64,000 nucleotides of DNA from an uncultured Bilophila sp. (GCA_902373525.1 CABKMN010000001.1:1-64000), one strand, 5' to 3'. Shown: positions 1 through 11,420, numbered from the stretch's first letter. The notes: generated from the letters alone by a model not told the origin. A program made the numbers and translations.

Positions 1-2
1 CC

Positions 3-308
3 GCCCCCGCCTCGCCTCAGCCCGCCGCCGCTCCCGCCGACAAGGCGAAATACGATTTCGTTTTTCAGGTTGTCGCCTACAAGAGTCGGGATCACGCCGA
101 CAAGTTGCGCGAGCGCATGGACGGCGAAGGGTTGCGGACGCGGATGACCATCGAAAAGGACAACAGGGGACGGCCCAAGTGGTTCCGCGTACAGGTTCTG
201 CTGCGGGGAACCGAGGCGGACGCCGCCGACGCCAAACAGATGCTGGCGAAGATGGGGTTGAAGGACGCGAAGCAGATTTCGAAGAAGGCCGTTGGCCGGG
301 GTCGATGA
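3..308 (+). CDS. SPOR-domain protein, C-terminal part
   Basis: The 5' end lies outside the window, so only the last 101 codons are seen. They begin with a Pro/Ala-rich linker (residues 1-15 of the visible part), followed by a SPOR-type repeat: FVFQVVAYKSRDHADKLRER, then a strand ending KWFRVQVLL and a final helix. SPOR domains bind denuded peptidoglycan glycans, often at division sites, and are usually attached to an N-terminal membrane anchor, which cannot be checked here. The gene ends 3 nt before mlaE, so it may be co-transcribed with the mla genes. Identification rests on the fold pattern; the role of the missing part is unknown. Confidence 0.75.
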   Translation, partial: APASPQPAAAPADKAKYDFVFQVVAYKSRDHADKLRERMDGEGLRTRMTIEKDNRGRPKWFRVQVLLRGTEADAADAKQMLAKMGLKDAKQISKKAVGRGR

Positions 309-311
309 TAT

Positions 312-1109
312 ATGGAAGCTCTGTCTCGTTTTTTTGCCGTTCCGGGCGCGCTGGTCCTGCGCTGGATGAGCGCGCTTGGGGACGTGTTTCTGTTCCTTCT
401 GGAAGGGTTGCGGCAGATAGGCATCGCGCCCAAGCTGTTCATCAAGGTGATGCAGCAGCTGTATGTGATCGGCACCAAGTCGCTGTTCGTCATTGGCCTC
501 ATTGCGCTGTTCACGGGGATGGTGCTTGGCCTGCAGGGGTATTACGTGCTGGTCAAGTTCGGTTCCGTGGGATTTCTGGGAGCGGCCGTTTCGTTGACGC
601 TGATCCGCGAACTGGGGCCGGTGCTCACCGCCATCATGCTGACGGGGCGGGCCGGTTCGTCGATGGCTGCGGAAATCGGGGTCATGCGGATTACGGACCA
701 GATCGACGCGCTGGAAGTGATGGACATCCCCGGCATGGGGTATCTGGTCGCGCCGCGTTTCGTGGCTTCGCTGATCGCGTTTCCGTTGCTGACCGCCATC
801 TTCGACGTGGTGGGCATCCTCGGGGGCTACATGACCGGCGTACTCCTGCTCGGCGTCAATGAAGGCGCGTACTTCCACGGCATAGAGAGCAGCGTGCTCC
901 TGCCCGACGTCATTGAGGGGTTCATCAAGTCCGCGGTGTTCGCGTTGCTGGTCGCCCTGATTTGCTGTTATCAGGGGTACAACGCCCACAGGCGCCGCGA
1001 CGGCATGGGGCCCGAAGCCGTCGCCAACGCGACGACGTCGGCGGTCGTGATTTCGTGTGTGCTCGTTCTTGTGGCGGACTATGTGGTCACGTCCGCCATG
1101 CTGCGCTAG
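312..1109 (+). CDS. mlaE: MlaE-family ABC transporter permease
   Basis: 265-residue inner-membrane permease of the Mla (maintenance of outer-membrane lipid asymmetry) system, which moves phospholipids between the inner and outer membranes. Several hydrophobic segments are visible (about residues 54-80, 86-98, 150-175, 195-225 and 240-262). The MlaE signature around residues 99-125 (RELGPVLTAIMLTGRAGSS) is intact. ATG follows the SPOR gene by 3 nt, and mlaF starts 9 nt after the stop. The order mlaE-mlaF-mlaD-mlaC-mlaA supports the assignment strongly. Confidence 0.95.
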   Translation: MEALSRFFAVPGALVLRWMSALGDVFLFLLEGLRQIGIAPKLFIKVMQQLYVIGTKSLFVIGLIALFTGMVLGLQGYYVLVKFGSVGFLGAAVSLTLIRELGPVLTAIMLTGRAGSSMAAEIGVMRITDQIDALEVMDIPGMGYLVAPRFVASLIAFPLLTAIFDVVGILGGYMTGVLLLGVNEGAYFHGIESSVLLPDVIEGFIKSAVFALLVALICCYQGYNAHRRRDGMGPEAVANATTSAVVISCVLVLVADYVVTSAMLR

Positions 1110-1118
1110 GAGGCTCGG

Positions 1119-1946
1119 GTGAAGGATCAACATTCTCCTTGGGATATCCGGCTGGAGCACCTCCGAGTGGGCTACGGGACGCGCGTCGTGCTCGACGACA
1201 TCAACGCCGTCCTGCCCGGCGGCAAGATCACGGTCATTCTCGGCGAATCGGGATGCGGCAAATCGACCCTGCTGCGGCATGTCATCGGGCTTTCACGTCC
1301 GATGAACGGGCATATTCTCTACGGCGGGCAGGATTTGTTCGCACTGCCCGAACGCCAGTTCCGGCGGGTGCGGCGGCGTTTCGGCGTGCTGTTTCAGGAC
1401 GGGGCTCTTCTCGGCTCCCTCACCTTGGCGGAAAACGTCGGCTTGCCGCTGTACGAGCATACCCGGCTGCCCAAGGCGACCATCCGGAAAACCGTCCTGC
1501 GGATTCTCGAACTCGTGGGGCTCGCCGAATTCGCCGACTACTATCCCAACGAATTGTCCGGCGGGATGAAGAAACGCGGCGGCCTCGCCCGCGCCATCGT
1601 GACGGAACCGCCGTTGCTGTTCTGCGACGAACCGACGTCCGGGCTCGACCCGATCAACTCGGCCCAGATGGACCAGTTGCTGCTGGACATGCGCAAGTCG
1701 TACCCGGAAATGACCATGATCGTCGTCAGTCACGATCTGGCCAGCGTCGCCCGCGTCGCGGATCACGTGCTGGTCCTGCGTGAGGGGCGTGTGGTTTTTT
1801 CGGGGTCCCATACGGAGCTGGAAGCGTCGTCGGACGACTACCTCCGCCGCTTTATGGACAGAAAGGCCGAAGAGACGGCAAGCCGCGTTGCGGCCGCCGC
1901 CGACCCGGACGTTCGCGCCGCGCTGGATGCGTGGCTTGAAGGCTAA
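1119..1946 (+). CDS. mlaF: Mla ABC transporter ATPase
   Basis: 275-residue cytoplasmic ATPase that powers the MlaE permease. Walker A GESGCGKST lies at about residues 42-50, the ABC signature LSGGMKKR at 146-153 and Walker B LLFCDEP at 166-172, followed by the SGLDP loop and the H-loop in VVSHDLASV. The GTG start at 1119 is preceded by AGGAGG at 1109-1114. The C-terminus (about residues 235-275) is a short variable extension past the ABC fold, as is common in MlaF. Part of the mlaEFDCA operon. Confidence 0.95.
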   Translation: MKDQHSPWDIRLEHLRVGYGTRVVLDDINAVLPGGKITVILGESGCGKSTLLRHVIGLSRPMNGHILYGGQDLFALPERQFRRVRRRFGVLFQDGALLGSLTLAENVGLPLYEHTRLPKATIRKTVLRILELVGLAEFADYYPNELSGGMKKRGGLARAIVTEPPLLFCDEPTSGLDPINSAQMDQLLLDMRKSYPEMTMIVVSHDLASVARVADHVLVLREGRVVFSGSHTELEASSDDYLRRFMDRKAEETASRVAAAADPDVRAALDAWLEG

Positions 1947-1971
1947 ATTCAAGGACAAGGAAGGAACTCCC

Positions 1972-2412
1972 ATGTCGTTTTCCAAAGAAGCCGCCGTTGG
2001 TTTTTTTGTCATGCTCGGACTTGTCTGTGTTGCCTATCTTACGATAAAACTTGGGCGCATGGAGGTTTTCAACTCCGACGGGTATGTCGTCACCGCTTCC
2101 TTCAATTCCGTTTCCGGGCTGCGTCCCGGCGCGGAGGTCGAGATCGCGGGCGTCAGGGTCGGGCGGGTCAAGGATATCCGGCTGAACGACAAGCAGCAGG
2201 CCGTCGTCCAGTTGCAGCTTGGCAACAATGTGCATCTGACCGACGACGTGATCGCGTCGGTCAAGACCAGCGGCCTCATCGGCGACAAGTACATCAGTCT
2301 GGAGCCGGGCGGTTCCGGCGAGACGCTGAAAAACGGCGATGAAATCACGGATACCGAATCGGCGGTGGATATTGAAAGTCTCATCAGCAAGTATGTTTTC
2401 GGGAAGGTGTAA
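1972..2412 (+). CDS. mlaD: MlaD, MCE-domain lipid-binding protein
   Basis: 146-residue protein with an N-terminal membrane anchor (about residues 8-26) and one MCE domain. The core is FNSVSGLRPGAEVEIAGVRV at about residues 44-63. In the known Mla complex MlaD forms a hexameric periplasmic ring on the MlaFE transporter and passes phospholipids to or from MlaC. The start at 1972 is chosen because AAGGAA lies just upstream and the hydrophobic anchor follows at once; reading further upstream would overlap mlaF. The length is typical of the family. Confidence 0.93.
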   Translation: MSFSKEAAVGFFVMLGLVCVAYLTIKLGRMEVFNSDGYVVTASFNSVSGLRPGAEVEIAGVRVGRVKDIRLNDKQQAVVQLQLGNNVHLTDDVIASVKTSGLIGDKYISLEPGGSGETLKNGDEITDTESAVDIESLISKYVFGKV

Positions 2413-2413
2413 T

Positions 2414-3043
2414 ATGATGCGTTTGTTGCGGAATGTGGTTGTCGTATTGTGTGGTGTGGTCATGCTCGCGGGCGTTTCGTACGCGGCGGAATCGCCCTCG
2501 GCGACGCTGCGCGTAAAAGTGGATCAGATTCTGGAAGTGCTGAAGGAACCCGGTTACAAGGACCCGATCAAACGGGTGCCGCTCCGGGCCCAGATCGAAA
2601 AATACGTCCACGAAGTGTTTGATTTCAACGAGTTCTCCGCCCGGACCGTGGGACGGAACTGGCCGAGCTTCACGGAGGCTCAGAAGGAACGTTTCGACAA
2701 GGCGTTCGCCGATTTGCTGCTCATCACCTATCTGGACAAGGTGCAGGGCTATAACGGGGAAAAGATCGACTATTCCGGCGAAGTGCTGTCGACCAAAGGG
2801 GACCGCGCCGAAATCCAGACGATCGTGACCCTGTCCGACGGCAAGCCGGTTCCGGTCGCCTACCGGATGATGCTGAAAAACGGGAAGTGGGTCGTGTACG
2901 ACGTGCTTATCGAGAACATCAGTCTGATCAAGAACTACCGGTCCCAGTTTCAGGATGTGCTGACGCGCGGAACGCCGGAACAGCTGATCGATAAGGTCGA
3001 ATCCCGGGCTCGGGAGCTTCAGGCCCAGTCCACAGTCAATTAG
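2414..3043 (+). CDS. mlaC: MlaC, periplasmic phospholipid shuttle
   Basis: 209-residue protein of the MlaC/Tgt2 (toluene tolerance) family, which carries phospholipid between MlaD and the outer-membrane MlaA complex. It starts with a clear signal peptide (hydrophobic stretch to about residue 22, cleavage near SYAAES). The mature part has family features such as FDFNEFSARTVGRNW and the late YDVLIENISLIKNYRSQF. ATG at 2414 follows GGGAAGG closely and begins 1 nt after the mlaD stop, suggesting translational coupling. Confidence 0.93.
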   Translation: MMRLLRNVVVVLCGVVMLAGVSYAAESPSATLRVKVDQILEVLKEPGYKDPIKRVPLRAQIEKYVHEVFDFNEFSARTVGRNWPSFTEAQKERFDKAFADLLLITYLDKVQGYNGEKIDYSGEVLSTKGDRAEIQTIVTLSDGKPVPVAYRMMLKNGKWVVYDVLIENISLIKNYRSQFQDVLTRGTPEQLIDKVESRARELQAQSTVN

Positions 3044-3054
3044 CGGGACGTTTC

Positions 3055-3918
3055 ATGATTGCCATACGACGTATTGTTCCTGTCTGGAGCGTGTGCCTGT
3101 GCCTGCTGGCGGCGCTTGTGCTGATGGGGTGCGCGGCGAAGCACGGCGAAAAGGCCGATCCGCCTGCGGCTCAACTGGCCGAAGCGAAAGAGGCTCCGGC
3201 AAGTGCCGCGCCGGTATCCGTCTCTCCGGTTTCGGATGCGGAGTTTGAAGACTACGATGACGATGAGGCCGTGACCATTTCCGACCCGCTGGAAGGGTGG
3301 AACCGGTTCTGGTTCGGCTTCAACGACATCATGTTGTTGAAGATCGCCAAGCCGATTTATACCGGCTACACCTACATCGCGCCCGAACCCGTCCGGACGG
3401 GCATCAGCAATGTCTTCCACAATGCGCAGATGCCCATCCGTCTGGTGAACTGCGTGCTGCAAGGCCGCTTCGGTGAGGCGTGGATTGAGCTTGGGCGGTT
3501 CATCGTCAACACGACTGCGGGGTTCGGCGGGGTTTTCGACGTTGCGAAGCAGAGCAAGCCCAAAATTCCCGTGGATACCCGCGACGCCGATTTCGGACAG
3601 ACCCTTGGGGTCTGGGGCTTCGGAGAGGGCATTTATTTGGTGTGGCCTTTCGTCGGCCCCAGCACGGTGCGCGACACCGTGGGGCTGGCGGGCGACTGGG
3701 CCGCGTCGCCGTTGTTCTGGACGGCCGAACCGATCGGCCCGCTGGAACCCGAACCGGCGCTCGCGGCAAGTCTCGGATTCCGGTTCAACGACATGGGGAC
3801 CGTCATCAGTACCTATGAGGCGCTGACCAAGAGCGCCGTGGAACCGTACATCGCGGCTCGGGACGCCTACGTCAAATACCGGCGGGCGGGCCTCCTGCCC
3901 GGTCGGTTCCAATGGTAA
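3055..3918 (+). CDS. mlaA: MlaA/VacJ outer-membrane lipoprotein
   Basis: 287-residue lipoprotein that removes mislocalised phospholipids from the outer leaflet and hands them to MlaC. A lipoprotein signal peptide ends in LVLMGC, with the lipidated Cys at about residue 26. It is followed by an acidic/Ala-rich linker and the VacJ domain, starting near DPLEGWNRFWFGFND and running through NTTAGFGGVFDVA to GDWAASPLFW. In enterobacteria mlaA is unlinked to mlaFEDCB; here it closes the operon, directly before an intrinsic terminator. Confidence 0.95.
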   Translation: MIAIRRIVPVWSVCLCLLAALVLMGCAAKHGEKADPPAAQLAEAKEAPASAAPVSVSPVSDAEFEDYDDDEAVTISDPLEGWNRFWFGFNDIMLLKIAKPIYTGYTYIAPEPVRTGISNVFHNAQMPIRLVNCVLQGRFGEAWIELGRFIVNTTAGFGGVFDVAKQSKPKIPVDTRDADFGQTLGVWGFGEGIYLVWPFVGPSTVRDTVGLAGDWAASPLFWTAEPIGPLEPEPALAASLGFRFNDMGTVISTYEALTKSAVEPYIAARDAYVKYRRAGLLPGRFQW

Positions 3919-3928
3919 TGCAGTAAAG

Positions 3929-3957
3929 CAAAGGCCCTTCTTCGGAAGGGCCTTTTT
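3929..3957 (+). terminator. Intrinsic terminator of the mla operon
   Basis: AAGGCCCTTC, TTCG loop, GAAGGGCCTT, then a T-run. It lies 11 nt after the mlaA stop and just before the convergent moeA end, so it may serve both strands. Confidence 0.9.
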
Positions 3958-3977
3958 CATGCGCGGGCGGAAAGGAT

Positions 3978-5279
3978 TCAACTGTCGAACAGAAGCACGT
4001 CGACGGGCGTTCCGGCTTCCAGTCCTTCAAGGCGAGCCGGAATGCGCACGACGCCCTGTGAGTCCAGCAGGGTCCGCAGCAGCCCGGAAAGTCCCGGAAC
4101 CGGCACGGCCTGCGGCGTCCCCGGCGTCGAGGCGTCGAGGCGCACGCGAATGTAGTCTTCGCGGCCCTGACGGGAGGCGATGTTGCGTGAAAGCACGGCC
4201 TGACGCGACGCCCAAAGCCGTTGATCGAAGGCGTGACCCCGCCCGTTGTCCTCGCCGGATCGGCTGGCCGCGAGGGAATGGCCCGCCAGATGGCGGAGGA
4301 AGGGAACGCCGAGTACGTGCATGACCACTTGTGCGGAGGCGACCTGACCGGGGAGGCCCCAGACCAGCGTTTTTCCGCAGCGCGCCAGAATCAGCGGCTT
4401 GCCGGGGCTGAGGGCGACGCCGTGGCACAGGATTTCCGTATCGCCGAGTGATTGCAGGGCTTCGAGCGTCAGGTCCCGGACGCCTATGGAACTTCCCCCG
4501 GACAGGAAGACGACGTCCGCCGGAGTCCCGTCGCCGGTAAGGGCGGCTTTCAGGGCCGCCGTCAGCGGTTCGAGGCGATCCGGGGCGATGCCGAAGGCCG
4601 TGACCTCGGCATGCGGTCGGATCATGGCCGAGAGCGCCAACGTGTTCACGTCTCTGATGTGTCCGGGGCACGGCGTCGCTTCGGGGGCGACCAGCTCGTC
4701 GCCGGTGGAGAGGATGGACACGCGGGGCCGCCGGATGACGGGAACCTCGGTGATGCCGAGCGCCGCCAGCAGGCCCGTTTCCTGTGCCCGGAGCACCGTT
4801 CCCGCCGGTAGAAGCGGGTGTCCGGCCTTGGCGTCCTCGCCTCGCCGCATGACGTATTCGCCGGGGGCCACGGAGCGGCGCATTTCAATGACGTCGGCTC
4901 CGAACGGTTTGGTGTGCTCGACCATGATCACGGCGTCCGCGCCTTCGGGGAGGTATCCTCCGGTCACGATGGCGGCGCACTGCCCGGATTGCAGCGTAAA
5001 GTCCGGAGGGCGGTCGATGGCGATTTCTCCGATGCGGTCGAGCCATACCGGATTGGTTTCCGAGGCTCCGAAGAGATCGGCGGCCTGTACCGCATAGCCG
5101 TCCATCCCTGAACGGTCGGCGGGCGGGAGGTCTTCGCCGGAAAGAAGCGTTTCGGCCAGAACGCTCCCTCGAGGGAGCGCATCCAGCCGTTTCGTTTCAC
5201 AGGCAAGGGGAGGGCAGGCGAGCAGTCGGGAAACGACGTCCTCGACGGAAAGCACGTGCAGAAAATCTTTTTGCATCAT
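3978..5279 (-). CDS. moeA: Molybdopterin molybdenumtransferase MoeA
   Basis: 433-residue enzyme that inserts molybdate into adenylylated molybdopterin, the last step of molybdenum cofactor synthesis in the cytoplasm. Visible features: the N-terminal MoeA region with DLPPADRSGMDGYAVQAADL, and the MoCF-binding domain with VSILSTGDELVAP and VVFLSGGSSIGVRD. The C-terminal domain ends VPVPGLSGLLRTLLDSQGVV. The start could be either of the first two Met codons. It stands alone between the mla terminator and the divergent uvrB. Molybdo-enzymes are plentiful in sulfate-reducing relatives. Confidence 0.93.
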   Translation of the reverse strand: MMQKDFLHVLSVEDVVSRLLACPPLACETKRLDALPRGSVLAETLLSGEDLPPADRSGMDGYAVQAADLFGASETNPVWLDRIGEIAIDRPPDFTLQSGQCAAIVTGGYLPEGADAVIMVEHTKPFGADVIEMRRSVAPGEYVMRRGEDAKAGHPLLPAGTVLRAQETGLLAALGITEVPVIRRPRVSILSTGDELVAPEATPCPGHIRDVNTLALSAMIRPHAEVTAFGIAPDRLEPLTAALKAALTGDGTPADVVFLSGGSSIGVRDLTLEALQSLGDTEILCHGVALSPGKPLILARCGKTLVWGLPGQVASAQVVMHVLGVPFLRHLAGHSLAASRSGEDNGRGHAFDQRLWASRQAVLSRNIASRQGREDYIRVRLDASTPGTPQAVPVPGLSGLLRTLLDSQGVVRIPARLEGLEAGTPVDVLLFDS

Positions 5280-5453
5280 AATCTCCAGATGCTCCGGACG
5301 CGTTGCCGGATTCGGCGGGAAGAAAGGGGCGTCATCGATCTATCGCAAGAACGCGGGTGGGGACAACACCCGGAGCACGGAAAATTTCGAGGAAGGCCGT
5401 CCGTCGGCGGATGCCCTCTTGCCTGCGGGGCTTCGGACGCTTATGTAACGTGC

Positions 5454-7484
<2,031 letters not shown>

Positions 7485-7654
7485 GGCTCTTCGGCTTTAC
7501 ACGGTGAAAGGCGGGGCGGCAGCGGTCCGTCCGCCGCAAACGCGGTGCGGATACTGCCGAAGGCCGCGCCCTTCGGCGGCATGAATCTTTGAAAAGTGAA
7601 ACGTGTCAAGGGAAATCCGTTCTGCGCGAACGGGTTGAACGAAGGATGAACACC

Positions 7655-9766
7655 ATGAATCAGGGGACGCTGCAATCCCTTCTGGCTGCCGATGCCGACA
7701 AGAAACGCATGGAGGAGCTCCGTGCGTTCATCACGTATCACAACTACCGGTACCACACGCTGGACGCGCCGGAAATCACCGATGACGAATACAACGCGGC
7801 GTTTCAGGCATTGCTGCGGCTGGAAGAACGGTATCCCGAATGGCGTTCCCCGGATTCGCCGACCAACCGCGTGGGCGGACAGGTGCTGTCTTCACTGGAA
7901 ACGAAGGCCCATACCCGGCGTATGTACAGTCTGGACAACGTGTTCAGCGACGAAGACTGGCAGGGCTTTTTGAAGCGTCTTGAGAACGCGCTTCCCGGTG
8001 TGGAGGATACGTTCTGGTGCGACCCCAAGATGGACGGGCTGGCTCTGGAACTCGTGTATGAAAACGGGCGGTTCGTAGAAGCGCTGACGCGCGGGGACGG
8101 CGAGGTCGGCGAAGTGGTCACCGCCGCCATGCGGACCGTGCGCAACCTCCCCAAGGTCCTGCACGGCGAAGCGCCGGAGCGGCTGGAGGTCCGGGGGGAA
8201 GTCATTTTCCGCCGGAAGGACTTCGCCGCGCTCAACGACCGGCTGCGCAAGGAGAACGCCAAGACGTTCGCCAACCCGCGCAACGCTGCCGCCGGGTCCA
8301 TCCGTCAGTTGGATACCTCGGTCACGGCTTCCCGGCCGTTGCGGTTTCTGGCCTACGGCTTCGGTGAGGTGCGTTTCGGGGGCATGCCCGTGTGGCGGAC
8401 CTATGCGGAAGTGATGGAGCGGTTGCAGGCGCTCGGCTTTGAGACGCCTCCCGGCGGAAGGCTCTGCCGCGGGTCCGGGGAAGTGGAGGCCTATTACGCC
8501 TCGCTGGCCGAAAAACGCGAATCGCTGGCCTACGAGATCGACGGCGTGGTCATGAAGCTCGATGATCTCGAAGCGCAGGAAGCGCTCGGCTATACGGCTC
8601 GTGCGCCGAGGTTCGCCATCGCCTGGAAATTCCCCGCGCAACAGGCGACGACGCGCTTGCTGGACATCACGGTTCAGGTCGGGCGGACGGGGGTCCTGAC
8701 CCCGGTGGCCGAGCTGGAGCCGGTGAACGTCGGCGGCGTGATCGTCAGTCGGGCCACGCTGCACAATGAGGACGAAATCCGCAACCGCGACGTCCGCGTC
8801 GGGGATCGGGTGGTCGTCCAGCGTGCCGGAGACGTCATCCCCGAAGTCGTGCGTGCGGTGCTTTCGGAACGCGCCCCGGATTCGAAGCCTTTCGAATTTC
8901 CGCATGTCTGTCCTTCCTGTGGACAGGAGGCGTCCCGTCTGGAGGGTGAAGTGGCGTGGCGGTGCGTGAACGTTTCCTGTCCCGCCATGATCCGGCAGTC
9001 CCTCACGCATTTCGTGTCCAAGGCGGGACTCGACATCGAAGGGCTTGGCCAACGGTGGATCGAGCTGCTCGTTTCTTCGGAACGGGTCAGGACGCCCGCC
9101 GACCTCTTCACCCTGAAGGTTGAGGAACTCTTGCATTATGAGCGGATGGGTGTAAAACTCGCCACCAAGTTTGTGGATTCGTTGGATCGCGCCAAAAAGG
9201 ACGCCACGCTCCAGCGCTTGCTGTGCGCGTTGGGCATCCGGCATGTGGGCGAACAGACCGCCAAGACGTTGGCGGCGGCCTATGCCGACATGGACGCGCT
9301 GCGGGCGGCGGACCCGGAAGAGCTGCAAAACCTGCCGGATATCGGGCCGGAGGTCGCGGGAGCGATCAAGGCCTTCTTTGACGACAAGCCGAACGTGGAA
9401 CTGCTCGCCCGATTAAAGGAACTGGGCCTGTGGCCGGTACGGCGGCAGACGCCCGAAACGGCACAGGTTGCGGCGGGGCCGCTCGCCGGGATGAAGGTTT
9501 TGTTCACGGGTTCCCTGTCCATGCCCCGCTCGCAGGCGCAGCGGATGGCGGAGGGCGCCGGTGCGGAAATCGTCGGCGGCGTGTCCCGCAAGCTGAATCT
9601 GCTTGTCGTCGGGGACGAACCGGGGTCCAAACTTGAAAAAGCGCGGACGCTGGGGGTGCGTGTGGTCGATGAAGCCGGTTTTCTGGCGTTGTTGCGGGCG
9701 GAAAACGATGTGTCGGCCGGGGATTCCGGAAACGCGGCGCAGGACTCTGAAGAAGGAAAAGGGTGA
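7655..9766 (+). CDS. ligA: NAD-dependent DNA ligase
   Basis: 703-residue LigA that seals nicks during replication and repair using NAD+. The adenylation motif KMDG lies at about residues 125-128 (nucleophilic Lys 125). The N-terminal Ia domain with HNYRYHTLDAPEITDDEY, the OB fold, a four-Cys zinc finger (CPSCGQE ... CVNVSCP), helix-hairpin-helix repeats and a C-terminal BRCT domain are all present. ATG 7655 has GAAGGA 8 nt upstream; an in-frame ATG at 7646 adds three residues and cannot be excluded. Confidence 0.96.
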   Translation: MNQGTLQSLLAADADKKRMEELRAFITYHNYRYHTLDAPEITDDEYNAAFQALLRLEERYPEWRSPDSPTNRVGGQVLSSLETKAHTRRMYSLDNVFSDEDWQGFLKRLENALPGVEDTFWCDPKMDGLALELVYENGRFVEALTRGDGEVGEVVTAAMRTVRNLPKVLHGEAPERLEVRGEVIFRRKDFAALNDRLRKENAKTFANPRNAAAGSIRQLDTSVTASRPLRFLAYGFGEVRFGGMPVWRTYAEVMERLQALGFETPPGGRLCRGSGEVEAYYASLAEKRESLAYEIDGVVMKLDDLEAQEALGYTARAPRFAIAWKFPAQQATTRLLDITVQVGRTGVLTPVAELEPVNVGGVIVSRATLHNEDEIRNRDVRVGDRVVVQRAGDVIPEVVRAVLSERAPDSKPFEFPHVCPSCGQEASRLEGEVAWRCVNVSCPAMIRQSLTHFVSKAGLDIEGLGQRWIELLVSSERVRTPADLFTLKVEELLHYERMGVKLATKFVDSLDRAKKDATLQRLLCALGIRHVGEQTAKTLAAAYADMDALRAADPEELQNLPDIGPEVAGAIKAFFDDKPNVELLARLKELGLWPVRRQTPETAQVAAGPLAGMKVLFTGSLSMPRSQAQRMAEGAGAEIVGGVSRKLNLLVVGDEPGSKLEKARTLGVRVVDEAGFLALLRAENDVSAGDSGNAAQDSEEGKG

Positions 9767-9770
9767 GGAT

Positions 9771-10562
9771 ATGAGTCTCTCTGTAGTTGTGATGGGCGCT
9801 TCGGGGCGCATGGGTGCGACCATTGCCAATCTGGCGAAAGAGCAGGGCCTGACGCTGGCGGCCGTGCTGGAACGTCCCGAAAAGCTGGACGCGCTGGCCC
9901 ATTGGGGCTGCCTCACCGGAACGGACCCGGAGGTCGTGTATCCGCAGGTGCCGGGAGCGGTCGTGATCGACTTCACCGCGCCTCAGGCGAGCCTCGTCAA
10001 CGCACGTTGCGCCGTCAGGAACGGCAATCCCATCGTCATCGGGACCACGGGCTTTACGCCTGAACAGAAGGCCGAACTGGACGACATCGCCCGGACCGGC
10101 CGCGTGTTCTGGTCTCCCAACATGAGCGTCGGGGTCAACGTCCTTCTGGAACTGCTTCCCGAACTCGTGCGGATGCTTGGCCCGGACTACGATCTGGAAA
10201 TGGTCGAGCTGCACCATAACCGCAAGAAAGACTCTCCCAGCGGTACGGCCCTGCGCCTTGCCGAATGTCTGGCTTCCGCCAGGGATTGGGAACTCAAGGA
10301 TGTCGCCTGTTACCACCGCGAAGGCATCATCGGCGAGCGCCCCAAGAAGGAGATAGGCGTCCAGGCCATCCGTGGCGGCGATGTGGTAGGAGTACACACC
10401 GTCTATTTCATGGGCCCCGGCGAACGCATCGAGGTGACGCACCACGCGCATTCCCGGGAAAACTTTGCTCAGGGCGCGCTGCGCGCCGCCCGCTGGCTGC
10501 CCGAGCAGCCCGCCGGGAAGGTATACGCCATGAGCGATATCCTGAAATCGAGGTTGAAGTAA
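9771..10562 (+). CDS. dapB: 4-hydroxy-tetrahydrodipicolinate reductase
   Basis: 263-residue NAD(P)H-dependent reductase of the lysine/diaminopimelate pathway. The nucleotide-binding loop GASGRMGATI lies at about residues 9-18. The catalytic region MVELHHNRKKDSPSGTAL contains the conserved His and the K-D-x-P-S-G-T-A substrate motif. An AGGAAAAGGGTGAGG ribosome-binding region precedes ATG 9771, 4 nt after ligA. The stop overlaps the nadE start (TAATG), so the two are probably translationally coupled. Confidence 0.95.
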   Translation: MSLSVVVMGASGRMGATIANLAKEQGLTLAAVLERPEKLDALAHWGCLTGTDPEVVYPQVPGAVVIDFTAPQASLVNARCAVRNGNPIVIGTTGFTPEQKAELDDIARTGRVFWSPNMSVGVNVLLELLPELVRMLGPDYDLEMVELHHNRKKDSPSGTALRLAECLASARDWELKDVACYHREGIIGERPKKEIGVQAIRGGDVVGVHTVYFMGPGERIEVTHHAHSRENFAQGALRAARWLPEQPAGKVYAMSDILKSRLK

Positions 10563-11404
10563 TGTCGAGTATTCCTGCTAAGGATTGGAAAACGGTCTGG
10601 GGGCTGCTGACCTCCGGCATGTACGAGCACGTGCGGAAGAACGGGTTTACCGATGTGGTCCTTGGCCTGTCGGGGGGGATGGACTCCGCGCTGGTTGCGG
10701 CGCTCGCCGTCGATGCGCTGGGCAAGGAGCACGTGCACGGCGTGATGATGCCGTCCCCGTGGTCGAGCGAGGGCAGCATCACCGATTCCGAGCTTCTGGC
10801 CGCCAATCTGGGTATGGAGACGTTTACGGTCCCGATCGCTCCGATGCTGGACGCCTTCGAGAAGGCGCTCGCTCCCACGTTTGCGGACAAGGAACGGGAT
10901 GTGACCGAAGAGAACATTCAGGCCCGCATCCGCGGCGTCATCCTGATGTCGTTTTCCAACAAGTTCCGCTGGATGCTGATGGCGACGGGGAACAAGTCCG
11001 AACTGGCCGCCGGGTATTGCACCATGTACGGCGACATGTGCGGTTCGCTGGCCCCCATCGCGGACCTGTACAAGACGGAAGTGTATCAGTTGGCGCGCTG
11101 GTTCAACGAGCGCGAAGGCAAGCTGAGCATTCCTCAAAACATTTTCGACAAGGCCCCGTCGGCGGAGCTGCGTCCGGGGCAGACCGATCAGGATTCCCTG
11201 CCCGCCTATGACGTGCTGGACTCCATCCTTCATGCGTTGATTGAAGAATCGAAGCCCGCCGTGGACATCGAACTGCCGGGCATTCCCCGCGAACAGATCG
11301 AACGCGTGCTGGAGCTTGTCCGCCGGAGCGCCTTCAAGCGGCTTCAGGCGGCCCCGCTTCTTCCCGTCGGGAAGCATGCCTTCGGCATACACGTACACAT
11401 GTAG
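10562..11404 (+). CDS. nadE: NAD+ synthase (ammonia-type)
   Basis: 280-residue enzyme that amidates deamido-NAD to NAD+. The PP-loop SGGMDS lies at about residues 37-42, with the ATP/NaAD-binding segment MATGNKSELAAGYCTMYGDM further on. There is no glutaminase domain, so it should use free ammonia. The ATG overlaps the last base of dapB. The product would supply the NAD+ cofactor of the neighbouring ligase, which may be coincidental. Confidence 0.92.
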   Translation: MSSIPAKDWKTVWGLLTSGMYEHVRKNGFTDVVLGLSGGMDSALVAALAVDALGKEHVHGVMMPSPWSSEGSITDSELLAANLGMETFTVPIAPMLDAFEKALAPTFADKERDVTEENIQARIRGVILMSFSNKFRWMLMATGNKSELAAGYCTMYGDMCGSLAPIADLYKTEVYQLARWFNEREGKLSIPQNIFDKAPSAELRPGQTDQDSLPAYDVLDSILHALIEESKPAVDIELPGIPREQIERVLELVRRSAFKRLQAAPLLPVGKHAFGIHVHM

Positions 11405-11420
11405 CGTTTGCTGGTTGTGC

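Noticed and set aside
5256..5453. In-frame N-terminal extension of uvrB.
   Set aside because: 66 extra residues without homology that overlap the divergent moeA start; the ATG at 5454 gives the family N-terminus.
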